The notes under the pieces are model-generated. The model worked only from the letters and a program-made list of their open reading frames with translations. It had not been told where the DNA came from and did not search any database. Shown piece after piece: positions 1 to 10,871 of a DNA stretch of 64,000 bases. The translations under genes were made by a program, and so were the position numbers. Source of the stretch: Branchinecta lynchi (taxonomy: Eukaryota; Arthropoda; Branchiopoda; Anostraca; Branchinectidae); contig JAKZAP010000022.1 of NCBI GenBank assembly GCA_023053575.1, positions 15,728,518 through 15,792,517 on the forward strand, in the 5' to 3' direction. Every line of letters starts with the position of its first letter. The stretch's first letter is position 1.

Positions 1-885
1 ACTTTCAAAGGGACTGAGATATTTTTATGAAACATGGTATTAGGATTCTTTGCGTCAAGGGAAATGTCGAGTTCGTAGATGGGCTATGTAGCCCTACATT
101 TAGGGGTAGGGGAGGGGATTAAATTAAGGGAAAAACAAATATTTTTAAACAACTAATGAGGTGGTTGATTGAGGGATAAGAAGACATGCTGAAAACGATT
201 ATGAAAACCATTTTCCCGCCGGACAGGTAGTTCGCCCGGAATCCGGCTAAAACCGGAAAGTCTGTTATAAGTAAGTCTTTTTCTAAATTTTTTTTTCATT
301 TCACAAATCATTTTCTACCCGGACAAGTAGTTCGCCCGAAATCCGGCCAAAACCGGAAAATTTGTTAAGAGACAAAGTTTTATTTGTAGTTGATTAGATA
401 TCCGATTTGGGGGTAAGAAGAGATGCTGAATCCGTATATGAAAATCATTTCTTACCCGGACATATAGTTCGCCCGGAATCCGGCTAATTTGTTATAAGTT
501 AAATCTTTTATTTGAAGTTGATTAAATATATGATATAGGGGAAAAGAGATACGCTGAATTTGTTATTTAGCTTTATTTTTCGCCGGACAAGTATTTCCGC
601 AATTCGGCCGAAACCGGAAAATTTGCAGAAGTATGGCACGAAGTTTTCGTCAAGACAGATATGACTTATAGGGAAACACACATGCTGAATGCATATCTGA
701 ACTTAGTTTTCTCAGATGATTAGCTATTTGGCCTTAATCTGTTGCTATTTGCAACAGCTATTTGGCCTTAATACTAAAAAAGCTATTTGACCTTAATACT
801 AAAAATGTTCATGGAGTCTGGCAAAGACTGGATTTGGCGAAGACAAAACCCAGTCGTCTGGATCAAACATTGCATTTATGGAATC
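1..885 (+). mobile_element. Helentron/pearl-like repeat A, copy 1 (5' end outside window)
   Basis: Contains about four tandem core units spaced about 100-140 bp. Each has GGACAAGTAGTTCGCCCGG, a GGAATCCGGC block and AAAACCGGAAAATTTG. The copy ends with a TTATGGAATCCCATCGAAGC region. The same layout recurs at 12966-14080 (plus) and on the minus strand at 30735-31440 and 46455-46862. No ORF. Internal tandem cores beside a GACGG microsatellite resemble the pearl-type, Helentron-derived non-autonomous elements of molluscs and other invertebrates. This assignment is inference. Confidence 0.6.
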
Positions 886-1140
886 CCATCGAAGCCTTTG
901 GTCTTGTTGTGTTTGTTTTAACTGTCAACTATCTTGTCCTAATGTGTGTTTTTTTTACTGTTCACGCTTCAGTCTACTTAGCGTTTTATATTTTGTGTTA
1001 CAAATCAATTGGTTAATTAAAAAAGCGTATATGCACCTGGTATGTCTGATGTTTGTAAGCAAATCCGAGTTTTTTTTTTCCATTTCCTTTAATACTGTAG
1101 GCTACCGTAGCTTTAAAGTACGAATGTAAAGTAGATAAAT

Positions 1141-1467
1141 ATTCTTTGAGCCCAAGCTGACTTTGAAACATTTATTCAAACAATGTTTACAACGGATACG
1201 TCAGCTACACTGTAAAAAATAATCTTGCAGTATTTGCTACTGGGATTAATCTTGTCTTTATCGGGATAAGATTATCCCTAATTCGAATTATTTTTATCCC
1301 AATAGAGATAAGATTAATCCGAGTAGCAAATACTGCATCCTTATTCGGAGGAACTTTTTACAGTGTATGATTCTTCATCAGCGGTATTTCGGCCCTTCTT
1401 GAAAAGGGTCCTCGTCAAGGGTCCTGACGAGGACCCTTGCCAAGAAGGGCCGAAATAACTCCCTAGG
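1141..1467 (+). mobile_element. Hammerhead-family foldback element, disrupted
   Basis: The left end matches the family (TTTGAGCCCAAGCTGAC). The copy is split by a TA-target MITE at 1208-1365. The centre (1396-1457) is a tight hairpin of antisense and sense modules. The sense copy CTGACGA (1424-1430) ... GAAA (1452-1455) lacks a matching helix I, so it is probably inactive. Confidence 0.65.
1208..1365 (+). mobile_element. Tc1/mariner-type MITE (TA target) nested in a foldback element
   Basis: 158 bp. The termini CACTGTAAAAA and TTTTTACAGTG are perfect inverted repeats and similarity continues inward (TGCAGTATTTGCTACT). TA is duplicated at 1206-1207 and 1366-1367. Removing the element restores TCAGCTATGATTCTT, the sequence found uninterrupted at 9452-9467. 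A second, more diverged copy is at 47885-48053. Confidence 0.88.
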
Positions 1468-1634
1468 GACTCTGGGTCTCTATGCCCCGGCCTGCCCCAC
1501 ACCCAGGTGAGAGGCAACGGTCCACAATGATACCCAGTGCCTGACGACCATAACTAAGAAAAGGATAACTGGTAACCTATCATAGGTATAAAGTTCAATA
1601 ATTTGTTTTTTTTTTCATATGGGGGAGGGGGTAT

Positions 1635-1970
1635 TTGGTAGATAGCAGTTTAGATTACACAGCACTGTCAGAACTTTCATAATAGACAACAGAAGGATGC
1701 GCGGTTTCAACAGACAATCCGTAACAGACAAGACTCCGGATGTTGTCAGTCCTTGTGTTTGAAAATGTTATGCAAAACAGGCGCTGCCACCAGGAAGAGC
1801 CAAAAACATCTCCAAAAAGTGTCTGCTGAATTTTCCGACATCGTGACGAAAACAAAAAAAGTCAGTAGATACTTTTTTGGCTGTATTTTGGCTCTTAATG
1901 GCAACGCTTGTTCTGCATAACATTTCACATGCAACATTTCCAACACAACAGATAAAATCCCCACAATGCT
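1635..1970 (-). mobile_element. Diverged copy of the 17089 palindromic element
   Basis: CATAATAGACAACAGAAGG, ATGCGCGGTTTCAACAGAC, GTTATGCAAAACAGGCGCTG and TGGCAACGCTTGTTCTGC. No tandem duplication here. Confidence 0.6.
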
Positions 1971-1989
1971 TTTCTAATGTATTTGTAGT

Positions 1990-2750
1990 TTAGTGTCAGA
2001 ATAAAAAAAAATACTTGAACGTGAACATTGATGCTTGGTATTCTCTCAAGTCCTAGTCTCTTCCCTCACAGCTGAAGGGCAACTGGCCGTAGATTTCCAA
2101 ATACCTTGCGTTCAGGACTCGTGAACCATTCGATCTCGAAAGATGAAACGAAATTTTGAACGATTTCATAACTCGTGAACTATGATTTTAATTAAATCAA
2201 GAAAAAATAACTGGGTTATGACTTACCCTTGCTCTCATAACGATGCAGTTAAGCACATGTTTCTGCATGTCGTAATGGGTTGTCAGCTCGAGCTTCCCGT
2301 ACGAACCTGGGAAAAATTAAACAGACATTACGTTCTTTATCTGTAGAGTACTTACTCGTGATATCTTGTTGTTCCTCTAACCCGTTTTCGGACTCACCAG
2401 TGTTTTATTTTAGCTCATCAATGGGGGCTCATCACAGCCTGGTCGGTAAGTAGGTTGGCGACGAAAAAGCTCCCTGTAATTACACATATTTTCCTCCTTT
2501 TTTATCGTATCAACGTCAAAAAATTATAAACAGCGATGCTTTCAAGATTGAGAATTTGTTCGCCTAGTGCACAAAATCGAAAAAAATATTAAAAAAAACT
2601 ATTTATATGGATTTGCCGTTCCTGAAAAAGCTGAAAGCGCTCAAAGCAAGAATCTTCCAAATACTGTTAGGCTGGATCATATATATAACACGAACTTCAA
2701 AGTTTCTGTGAAAGAACGGATCAAACAATTAGGGAAGAAGCGCCGACAGT
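1990..2750. other. Unassigned rabphilin intron sequence
   Basis: No exon, tandem repeat or element end that I can define. The short plus-strand frame at 2567 has no gene-like features. Confidence 0.5.
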
Positions 2751-2751
2751 A

Positions 2752-3014
2752 CCCGATGAAAAATTAACCTCAAAATAGTAGTATGAAATTGTACGAAAAA
2801 GTAGCATGCAGTAGGAACTGATGCTACTACATGCTTCTATGTCGTCAAGCTTACCGTGATACTGTGTTCTACTGCATGCTACTATTAGCAAGCTTAAAAT
2901 TGGCCCAGTCTGAGGCACATTAAATGATAGTCTTCTTATACTATTAAATATCAATACATGCAACTTTTTCGTATAACTATCACACAACTACGCAGGCTAC
3001 AAATTTTCATCGGG
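2752..3014 (+). mobile_element. TA-target MITE with CCCGATGAAAA termini, copy A
   Basis: 263 bp. Termini CCCGATGAAAAATT and AAATTTTCATCGGG; TA at 2750-2751 and 3015-3016. Interior of TAGTAGTATG and TGCATGCTACT motifs. Ends 138 bp from the donor of the 3153-3298 rabphilin exon. Confidence 0.82.
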
Positions 3015-3152
3015 TACAAAGTCACAGATCAGAATCACTTCCTTTTTGTGATCTCAAAGATCCCCACAACAAATTTGAACAAAATATCTTTACTCCTCTA
3101 AGGGACATCGGACATGACGATTCAAAGAGATCCCAGAAAAATCAAGACTTAC

Positions 3153-3298
3153 CTTCCATCTGATCATCTTCTGAACTGTTGGCTCTACTTGATGGACCAC
3201 TGCTGACATTCAAAGACTTCATGGAGGGGGCTGGACTCTTTTCGAGGGACGATTGACTCAACGACGAGTTGGTACTTAAGCTGCCAGCGCGTGAACCA
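3153..3298 (-). CDS. RPH3A: Rabphilin exon: serine-rich linker before C2 domains
   Basis: 146 bp: one base, 48 codons and one base, entering in phase 2 and leaving in phase 1. Acceptor TTCCTTTAG, donor GTAAGT. Together with the previous exon's two bases it encodes NGSRAGSLSTNSSLS and later SSRANSSEDDQME. It is the last exon in the window, so the C2 exons should follow at lower coordinates. It is bracketed by inverted copies of one TA-target MITE, at 2752-3014 and 3328-3623. The second copy ends about 30 bp from the acceptor. Confidence 0.83.
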
Positions 3299-3327
3299 CT
3301 AAAGGAAAAATTGTTACTGAAGTCCGT

Positions 3328-3623
3328 CCTGATGAAACATTTGTAGCCTGCGTAGTTGTATGATAGTTGTATGAAAAAGTTGCAGTATGTAATAGTAGAG
3401 AATACTATCATTTAATGTGCCTCAAACTGGGCCAATTTTAAGCTGTAGTATCCAGTAGCGTCTTGCTAAAGTAGCATCCAGTCTTGCTAATAGTAGTATG
3501 CATTCGAATGCAGTTACACGGTAGCCTTGACATAGAAGCATGTAGTAGCATCGGTTCGTAATGCAAGCGACTTTTTCGTGCAACTTCATACTATACTAAT
3601 TTGAGGTAAAATTTTCATCGGGG
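3328..3623 (-). mobile_element. Same MITE family, copy B, inverted relative to copy A
   Basis: Starts CCTGATGAAACATTTGTAGC and ends AAAATTTTCATCGGGG. The sequence follows the reverse complement of copy A along nearly all its length. Confidence 0.8.
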
Positions 3624-3627
3624 TATC

Positions 3628-4022
3628 GCAGTCGCTCTACCATCTGCGCTACCGAGGGGCTTGTGAACAGAGTTCGCAAACCACTACAGTAGTCTGGTAG
3701 AAGCCCCTCGGTAGCTCAGATGATAGAGCGACTTCCTTGTAAGCAGAGGGTCCTGGGTTCAAATCCCGGCTGAGGAGCATTTTTGTCTATCAGTTCACTA
3801 CTTATAAAATGTTAAGGGCGTCTTCCCCATTAAAATTATATATTTGGTTTTATTTGGTTCTCACCGTGAGACCCCCTCTTATGGGTCCTGGTATGTCTAC
3901 GTGGCTCCGACAATGGAGTCCCAGACTTCTAAATTATGTTCGAAAAACTGTTTATGGTTTATTGGTCTCGGTACAAGTCCCTTGTGTAAAGTGCCATCTG
4001 TGTACACTTAAACTGACTTGAA
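3628..4022 (+). mobile_element. tRNA-Thr-containing repeat, rearranged copy
   Basis: An inverted A-box half (3629-3661, minus) and a full head (3703-3779, plus) face outward from GTTCGCAAACCACTACAGTA. A tail follows (CAGTTCACTACTTATAA ... CGGTACAAGTCCCTTGTG). Two other copies are at 25160-25405 and 35530-35782. Confidence 0.6.
3703..3779 (+). tRNA. tRNA-Thr(UGU)-like sequence, probably a repeat head or pseudogene
   Basis: A box TAGCTCAGATG, anticodon loop CTTGTAA, B box GGTTCAAATCC, acceptor ends GCCCCTC/GAGGAGC with one mismatch. The anticodon stem has two mismatches. It is part of a dispersed element, so it is more likely SINE-like than a functional gene. Confidence 0.55.
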
Positions 4023-4314
4023 GACCCCAATCTTGACAACAGAGGCGTCACTGGAAGGAGGGGGGGGGGGAGAATACGCTGTATTTCAGAGGACCACACA
4101 ATGTTCCATCTTGGAGCAATTTTCTGCTCCTAGCATGTTTTCAAAAGGCAAAATAGCTCGCTCGATAGCTAGATATTTTCGTTGACTGAACTTGCAACTC
4201 CGAACTTGCAAGACCCGGCCAAGGGACGGCGTAAGATGGCAAGAATATGAATCCCCCAAATGAAATTACGACAGTTATTCAGAAACCGTTAAAAAAAAAA
4301 AAAAAAAAAAAAAA

Positions 4315-4665
4315 CCCGCTGAAAATGCGTTACTTCGTTGTTCCGCTATTCACGAATAATCGATTTTCAGATAGTGGAATTCTCGTGGGATTTGTGGTAC
4401 CTCTATGAGCTTGTATATTTGTTGTATGCCGTACGAGAAAGATTTATGATTTTTGTTTGGTCAAAACTAAGCAATCTTCGCCAATTTCACCACTGCTCAC
4501 TGACAAGCCGCATTTGTGTTCAGATTAAAAAAAATTCCGCGTCGTGGTAGAATTTACGCTGCTACGAATATTCTGAACGTCATAAGTAGAGCAGATATAG
4601 TGGAAGATAAAAAAATTCCTTTGCAGAATCCAAATAACTCACTGTATTCAGTTAAATGACTTTAA
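4315..4665 (+). repeat. Dispersed repeat, partner of 42065-42410
   Basis: Inverted relative to 42065-42410 and collinear over about 350 bp: CCGCTGAAAATGCGTTAC, GTGGTACCTCTATGAGC, GTAGAATTTACGC and TCAGTTAAATGAC. No coding signal. Confidence 0.6.
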
Positions 4666-5794
4666 CTTGCCACTGCCAACCAAAATATCCAAACAATAAT
4701 GTTAACACACGACACAGGCGACACAGCTCACGCTTTTTCTTCCCAAATGTGATACTGGTACCCCCCCCCCCCCCTCCGGAGTCGAGACTACTTCTGTTTT
4801 TACTGCCATTCTAACCCAGGTGGGGCCTAAGGCCTTAGCTTCAACTGGGTACAATATCTCTTCCAGGCAACATAACAAGCTCTTTAAAACACGGAAATGA
4901 AATTTGAAACCAGGCTCGGAAGCTGTCAGGAGAGACTGCGAGGTGTCAAGGGAATAGTTTAAATTACAAACGAAACCTTTCCAGCGATTCCGAAAGCGGG
5001 GCTAGAAGGAAATGGTAAACTTGTAATACTGATCCATCCCGAGGGGTTGGCCGCTCTCAATTTTAGTGGGCAGCAAGTGCCCGGTGTCTCGCCGCAACAA
5101 ACGAACAGTAACATCAGCATATTTCGAAGCATTTGAAATATAAGCGGTATAATTTATGAACGGTACCGAGATATGGTGTACAGCAAGTGCCGGGAGTGGG
5201 CTTTTCCTAGAGTGCGATCATTTCCTGATTACAACCGAAAGGTTGTGAGTCGTTCAGAACAAATGTCATTAGGCTGAGGGTTTCCAAGAACCCCCCCCCC
5301 CCACAAACTCTACAAACCCGCAATGTACTGGAAGGTCACCATCCCACAGCTGCGCATTGTTGTCATTCCTTTGATGGAACCAGTGACAAGTCTGCAAATA
5401 TTTGTGACATCCTGCGCCTATAAAAGTAGGTCCTATTTTCATTTTCAACGAAAACTCGCAGATTTCTGTGGTTGGAGAGACATATGTTTTTCACTTGCAG
5501 ATTTTTAAAGCTTATCCCGCAGCAGATTTCACGATTTCCATTTTTATGTGGCGCAGATTTTGACTGAATTCTTTTTAAATGAAACGAGTGAAAAATCTGA
5601 GAAAAAAGAATTATCACTAAAGAGGATTTCTGGCATTATTTGAGGATTTTTGGCATTATTTGCGGATTTTTGGCACATTATCACGGAACCCTGGTATTCT
5701 CATACATCCCTTGAACTCAGTGACATTTTGGCATAAGTGCATTTTCCTGTGAAAATTTTTGTCACAATTGTGAATCGGGGGAGACGTCGAAAAC
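4666..5794. other. Unassigned intron sequence with C tracts
   Basis: C tracts near 4758 and 5289 and small local duplications (GGATTTTTGGCATTATTTG near 5640). No supported gene. Confidence 0.45.
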
Positions 5795-6060
5795 CTGTGA
5801 CTACATGTCAGAACGTTCATAACCGAGAAGAGAGGCGCGATTTAAACAAATAACACTAAGGAAGTAACTGTTACGTTTTGCAAACGTCTTACACGTTAAA
5901 ACGTTAAACGTCTTACACGTTAAAACGTTAAGCATAACAAGCATTGTCAGGGAGATCCGAAAAATCCCCGAGAACACTAAATCATGATGACAAACAAAAA
6001 ATTAGCTGACATTTTTTCGGCGTTTTTCGGCTCTTTTCGGATGGATAACGTTGGTAGTAA
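5795..6060 (+). mobile_element. Strongly decayed copy of the 17089 palindromic element
   Basis: GAACGTTCATAACCGAG, AAGCATAACAAGCATTG and GGCTCTTTTCGGATGG. Contains a local TTACACGTTAAAACG duplication at 5888-5928. Confidence 0.4.
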
Positions 6061-6200
6061 CTTTTGAAAATCATAATAGCTGACATCTGAAGTCCAACCT
6101 GTCAAAACCACGTATCCTCATGATATCTTTTATGAAATTTCGGACAGTCTAAACACAGAATTATGCGACAAGTGACAACACTGCAACTGTGAGCTCCTAA

Positions 6201-6756
6201 AGCATTGTCCTAATAGGTGTAATAAGGTGAATAGCGCTATACGCGATGTTTACGTCTTAATACACTTGGCTGTTCAAATACAACCCAAGAGGCTCTTATC
6301 AACGCGGCTTCCGGTGTTGCCAAGGTAATACAATTTTTCGAGCTCTAAAAATATCCGAAAAGGTTCTTGGTACTACTTGAAGTACACGAGTACAATATAA
6401 CGCAAACTATACTGTAAAAAAGCTATTAAAATAACGGATGGACAGCATTGATCCTCGAACTGACGAAAAGCCGTCGTAATAGAACAAAAACGTGTTTTTG
6501 TTAAGAAAAGTTGTTTCTTTAGCTTCCAACAAAGTAGAACTGTTGTGCTTTCTTTGGCAACCCTGACGACGCTGCGCCTCTCCTCGGCCCGCTGGCGGAA
6601 CCAACCAAGCGATCTGATTGGCTCTGCATAAGCCAGAATAGAACGCTAGTCTATTCTCCTTATAAACCTTATTACAGCGCGCTCCGAGGAAAAGAGGAAT
6701 CTGTAATAAGTCTTATACGCGGTAATACACCTTATTACACCTATTAGGACAATGCT
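6201..6756 (+). mobile_element. Harbinger-like MITE with TAA target duplication
   Basis: 556 bp. The terminal inverted repeat is 29 bp with no mismatch, beginning AGCATTGTCCTAATAGGTG. TAA is duplicated at 6198-6200 and 6757-6759. A 3-bp TWA target is typical of PIF/Harbinger. No transposase ORF is present. Confidence 0.85.
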
Positions 6757-7474
6757 TAACAGGTCTCTTTTCATTTCAATGCTACGCAGAACAGGGAGCA
6801 GAACAAATACGCTAGCGATTCCGCTTGGAACAAAGGCCTGAGGAACAATGACGAACTCGTTTCGAAAATCCAAACGTGATATAATCCGGAGAAACAGCCT
6901 TTGAATGGTGATCAAAGGAACAAGCAACATTGGAGTACTCGTTTTCCATTCCCAACAAACTCGCTTCAGCAATCCAAACATGGAAACACTCATGAAATCG
7001 GGAATTAAATTTTGATCAAAGGATTATGCTGTATTGCAGTATTCGTTTTCCATTTGCATAAAATAGATGAAAGTATGAAGATCGGTGACTGTTTATGTTC
7101 CAGTATTAAAAACTATTTGAATACAGTAAAACTAGGCTCTGCTTTTAATAAATGTTACACGGCTTTTCCTATTTTAAGCCTTTTCCCAGTCCCATTGACT
7201 TCTAGCAAAAACTCGGCAAAATTCCGATAACCGGTTTTACGCATCGATAGTATGATCCGTGAACACTCGTGGGAGCCTAATACTTATGGTAAATAGTGAA
7301 CTGTGGCAAGTCGCGTTATAGGCACGATGGGTCCTTTAGTCACGAATGTAACATGTTTACACGCTATTTAACTCGTATCGGCAGACCTAAGATCATCACA
7401 ACTTAAAACTGCTGTGACAGGGAGAGCGAGAAACTACAAATTGCATGTAAACTGCATGTGGTGTTGCACAGGAG

Positions 7475-7625
7475 CAGAGCAAAATAGCCCTAGATAGTAG
7501 CGCCAGGACGCCAGGAAAAATTTACACACACTCGAACAGTAGCTACACTATCACCACTAGCGATAGAGAACATCCCTACTGAAACTCATTCAGTCGTTTA
7601 CTAGCGCTGGCTCCGATAACTTCAT
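7475..7625 (+). mobile_element. Partial copy of the CAGAGCAAAATA hAT family
   Basis: AGCAGAGCAAAATAG, TAGTAGCGCCA, ACACACACTCGAACAGTAGC and TAGCGCTGGCTCC match one half of 26993-27351 in inverted order. Confidence 0.6.
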
Positions 7626-7938
7626 ATGTGTTCACACGTTTGAAATTACCGCCAATTGGTGTCCCTATTCTTGCGACCGGCTGGTGGCTGTTATATTGTA
7701 TACAGTTGTGTACGACCGTGATTAAGTTGTATTATTTAATTGTATCTTCTGGCCAGCCTGCTCTGTGCCATGAAGCTATGTAAAAGTACTTGTTTTCATT
7801 ATCTGAAATTAAATGAGCCTGAATCTTGATATTAAAATAGTCTGAGTCCCCCCCCCCCGAAATAGAAAAAAATAGTATTTTTACAGGCTTTTCCCTCTAA
7901 TCTATGTCTTTTTTGTACTTTTTTTCCGACCCGCAGGC

Positions 7939-7940
<2 letters not shown>

Positions 7941-7971
<31 letters not shown>
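7941..7971. repeat. C31 homopolymer
   Basis: 31 consecutive C. Beside it GTCTGGATGCGGGCCTG resembles the end of the poly-G hAT-like element at 34835. Other long G/C runs lie near 4758, 5289, 17470, 17810, 20212, 22710, 26550, 34165, 39000, 43580 and 44065. Confidence 0.8.
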
Positions 7972-7979
<8 letters not shown>

Positions 7980-8356
7980 TGTCTGGATGCGGGCCTGTCT
8001 GATAGTGAGAAATATGCTGTTTCTACTCGAAACCAAACCTGCTGTGTTGTAGTATACGGGCAAACTTTTTTACAAAAAATACACAGCGTCGATCGTACTT
8101 AAATGTACGTCCTTCAGTTTAGTAATTGTGGAGTCTCGAACTCCTTTACTCACTGTCCGTCACTATGTACCGTAGCTCCGCGAGGCCTGGATTCGTAAAG
8201 CCTATTTATGAGTGTTGACGCAGTCATGTAAATTCTTTATCCTTAAGAACATATTCAGTGTTCTCTTTCATTTTTATTATCTTTTTTGCTCAAAATTATT
8301 TGCTATTTATAGTGGGTACGCATTCCACCCAAGTCAACTAGTCATTTGTAAACAAT

Positions 8357-8955
8357 GACACAAAATGGATATGCGGATTTGATTGGAAAATTTACTTCAG
8401 TACTTCAGGACCAAGAAACTCAGTTATGGAATGAGGCTATTCGGAAGTCGGAGACGCTCACTAATTATCCGAAGTTTAAGAATTTGTTTGGATTAGAATT
8501 TTACTTTTAAGCTAGGTCTACCCGCAGAAATATTAAAGATTTGATTTCAACTCCGGGCGAACTGTCTCCCATTACGAAGTAGGAAATAAGGTTTTTGAAA
8601 AGAATAGGTCTTTGCCAGTGGCCGAGTGTGCTTGCCGATTTTGTGGTGAGTTTATGCCATCTGCTGACAGATTGTCCGGGGGTGAAGGAAATTAGAGATA
8701 GTTTTTTTGGCGGGGTGCCCATACTATTTCCTGGTATTATGATGTCGACGAATCGTCAGGTAATTCGGTCGGTATGTAAATATTTTAAGTGTATACTGGA
8801 AGTTTAGATCGGAGGTAATTTGGCGAATACTAGAAGGGTAAAAAGAAGTGATCTTATTGTATGTAATTTTAAAGGTCAATTTTGTTAGTTAAATGCGATA
8901 ATGAATACTGTTGTATGGCCCTTTGTTGGCTTTAATAAATTGTTATTATTATTAT
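8357..8955 (+). pseudogene. Non-LTR retrotransposon C-terminal fragment with ATT-repeat tail
   Basis: Broken frames contain TQLWNEAIRKSETLTNYPKF, IGLCQWPSVLADF and HLLTDCPGVKEIRDSFF, typical of LINE C-termini. The 3' end is CTTTAATAAATTG followed by (TTA)n near 8940-8955. Confidence 0.65.
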
Positions 8956-8995
8956 ATTTCGGCCCTTCTTGGCAAGGGTCCTCGTCAGGCTGCAG
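8955..8995 (-). mobile_element. Fragment of the hammerhead family joined to a retrotransposon tail
   Basis: On the minus strand the core CTGACGA, helix II and GAAATATA are intact. The downstream helix I strand is lost at the junction with the ATT-type tail of the adjacent non-LTR fragment. Confidence 0.5.
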
Positions 8996-9394
8996 TTCGA
9001 AGAAACAACCTGCAATAGTTCCTCTAAATAGTGTATTTTTTTTATCCAGTTAAACGCTATCGCTAATTTTTGTTCGTTACTCCGCTCTGCTACATTAACA
9101 GTTTACGAAAGGTTTATACAATAAGTAACACTTGGATCTCTACAAAGTTCAGCATTATAATGATCCCATAGTTGGACGTTGAAATATAAAGAGTCGTTAG
9201 ATCCTTCCCATAGTGTGTAGGCCACCCATTATTCCTACAATCGGAAAAGTAGTATCCGAGTTCTAAGAGGAAAAAAAAAAAAAAAAAAAAAATTTTGTTT
9301 TATTTCATAAGTGTGTTTTCTGTCTCCTTTGTGTTCCTTTTTGTACTTCATCTTTATCATTTCAGAATTACGGTGGGTGAATAAACATAAATAT

Positions 9395-9582
9395 TCCTTG
9401 AGCCCAAGCTGACTTTGAAACATATATACAAATAGTGCATCAAACTGATATGTCAGCTATGATTCTTTGGCAGCAATGTTTCGGTCCTTCTTGACAAGGA
9501 TCCTCGTCAAGCTGTCAATCATATCGCCGAAATATCGCTGCCAAAGCATCGCAGCTGACATATCGGTTCTATGCATTACTTA
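9395..9582 (+). mobile_element. Foldback element of the hammerhead family with 15-bp target duplication
   Basis: Begins TCCTTGAGCCCAAGCTGAC. Flanked by AATAAACATAAATAT at 9380-9394 and 9583-9597. The left arm carries an antisense module with C-to-T damage in the core; the right arm is shortened, with a partial GAAATATCGCTG. It preserves the sequence TCAGCTATGATTC, which serves as the empty-site reference for the nested MITE at 1208. Confidence 0.68.
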
Positions 9583-9632
9583 AATAAACATAAATATCTA
9601 TATATAGAGATTATGATCGATATCATTACTAA

Positions 9633-9875
9633 AGTTGCGTTTTATTGGATTCACTTTTGTTTCGTAAAAGTTTGTAGTTAGGCTCTTGTTTTGTCTTACT
9701 AGCGTTTTATTGAGTTCTTGTTTCCGAAAAGTATAACTACACCAAACTACGTCGGCGAGGTAGTTTGTAGTTTGAGCTCCGTAGTTTCAGGTTCGAAACT
9801 ACAGCAAATGGAATGGACAAATAAAACGGCTTTTAAGCGAAACTACGCCGAAACTACATCCAAAAAAACGCAACT
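9633..9875 (+). mobile_element. Second TAA-target MITE with GTAGTTT subrepeats
   Basis: 243 bp. Termini AGTTGCGTTTT(A/T)TTGGAT in inverted orientation, with TAA at 9630-9632 and 9876-9878. The interior has repeated GTAGTTT/AAACTAC motifs in both orientations. Confidence 0.75.
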
Positions 9876-9899
9876 TAAGCTCTCGTGTGTGCTTATTTA

Positions 9900-10860
9900 A
9901 AACAACTCGGTTGGAGACTACCGAACAGCCAATCGCACCGCTGAAAGCTTCAAGATAAAGCAAACTTTCTCTGCTCAGCTAATGTTTAAATTATTATTTT
10001 ATAAATATCTGTAATATCTATAAAAGTTTGTACTTGAAAACAATCAACGCTGAATGAAGTATGTTAGTTTACAGCCCCCGGAGTCCCCCTAATTCTATTA
10101 CCCGAAACTGAGGAGAAACGAATCCAACAGAAAAGAAATTGACAGGTATTTTGTTTCACCCCTCATTCCCAGCAAGAAAAAAAAACAGAAACCATTTTCC
10201 CGGAAATCAGAACATAGGATCTAACGAATGATTGTCCCACACTGTCTAGAAAATCCAGCCAATAGATTAGAAACAAAGAAATGGAAAAAAAAGAAGGAAA
10301 AGTCAGAAGGAGAAAAAAAAGAATCAAAGCTTGAACACGGCTTGAAAACATGAAAAGTGCAAATTGTGATATTCTGGGAACTTTAAAATGTCTTTGTATA
10401 TTTTTGAACAGTGTGTTTTGAATAAAAATTTTAAACGTTAAATCTTGGATCGTCCCGCAGTGATATTTCCAGGAAATTCGGGCCACAAGTTAAAATAAAA
10501 AAATAGTTTTTACCCAGATTTGGACATAAATCTCTTAATTTAAAACCAGAACCCTTGGCCAGCCCTGAACTATCATCCCTACTTTTCTCGACAAATTTTC
10601 CTAAACTTTCCTAAGAAGATAAGGTAAAGTCGGGTCAATTTGACTAAAAATGGGAATACCGCAAATGTGCCTATCTATGCCTGTGTGGCAAGCTTGGGGG
10701 GCGGGGGAGTACTTTGGGTTCGAAACATCTTAATTGAGGTTTAAGTGCCTCGATTATCTTAGGATTTATGCCTTCAATACATCTCTCATTTTTAGTGCGT
10801 GCAATTTGTTTGTGACAGCTCCAGTTGGCAATATACCTGATAGCCTAGATTTGGTCAGGC
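9900..10860. other. Unassigned intron sequence
   Basis: AT-rich. The minus frame at 10163-10486 has no recognisable motif. No repeats that recur in the window. Confidence 0.45.
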
Positions 10861-10871
10861 TGCTGTTCAGT

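Larger units (their letters stand above)
6760..8350. other. Intron sequence with repeat fragments
   Basis: Contains a TTAA-family 2 fragment (about 7100-7220), the partial hAT copy (7475-7625) and the C31 tract. The 115-codon minus frame at 6646-6993 overlaps the Harbinger-like MITE end and shows no family signature. Confidence 0.45.

Noticed and set aside
1424..1455. Active hammerhead at 1.4 kb
   Set aside because: Core box and helix II are present, but the flanking strands do not pair as helix I and helix III is damaged.
3703..3779. Functional tRNA-Thr gene
   Set aside because: Mismatched anticodon stem, one acceptor mismatch, and membership in a dispersed element with two further copies.
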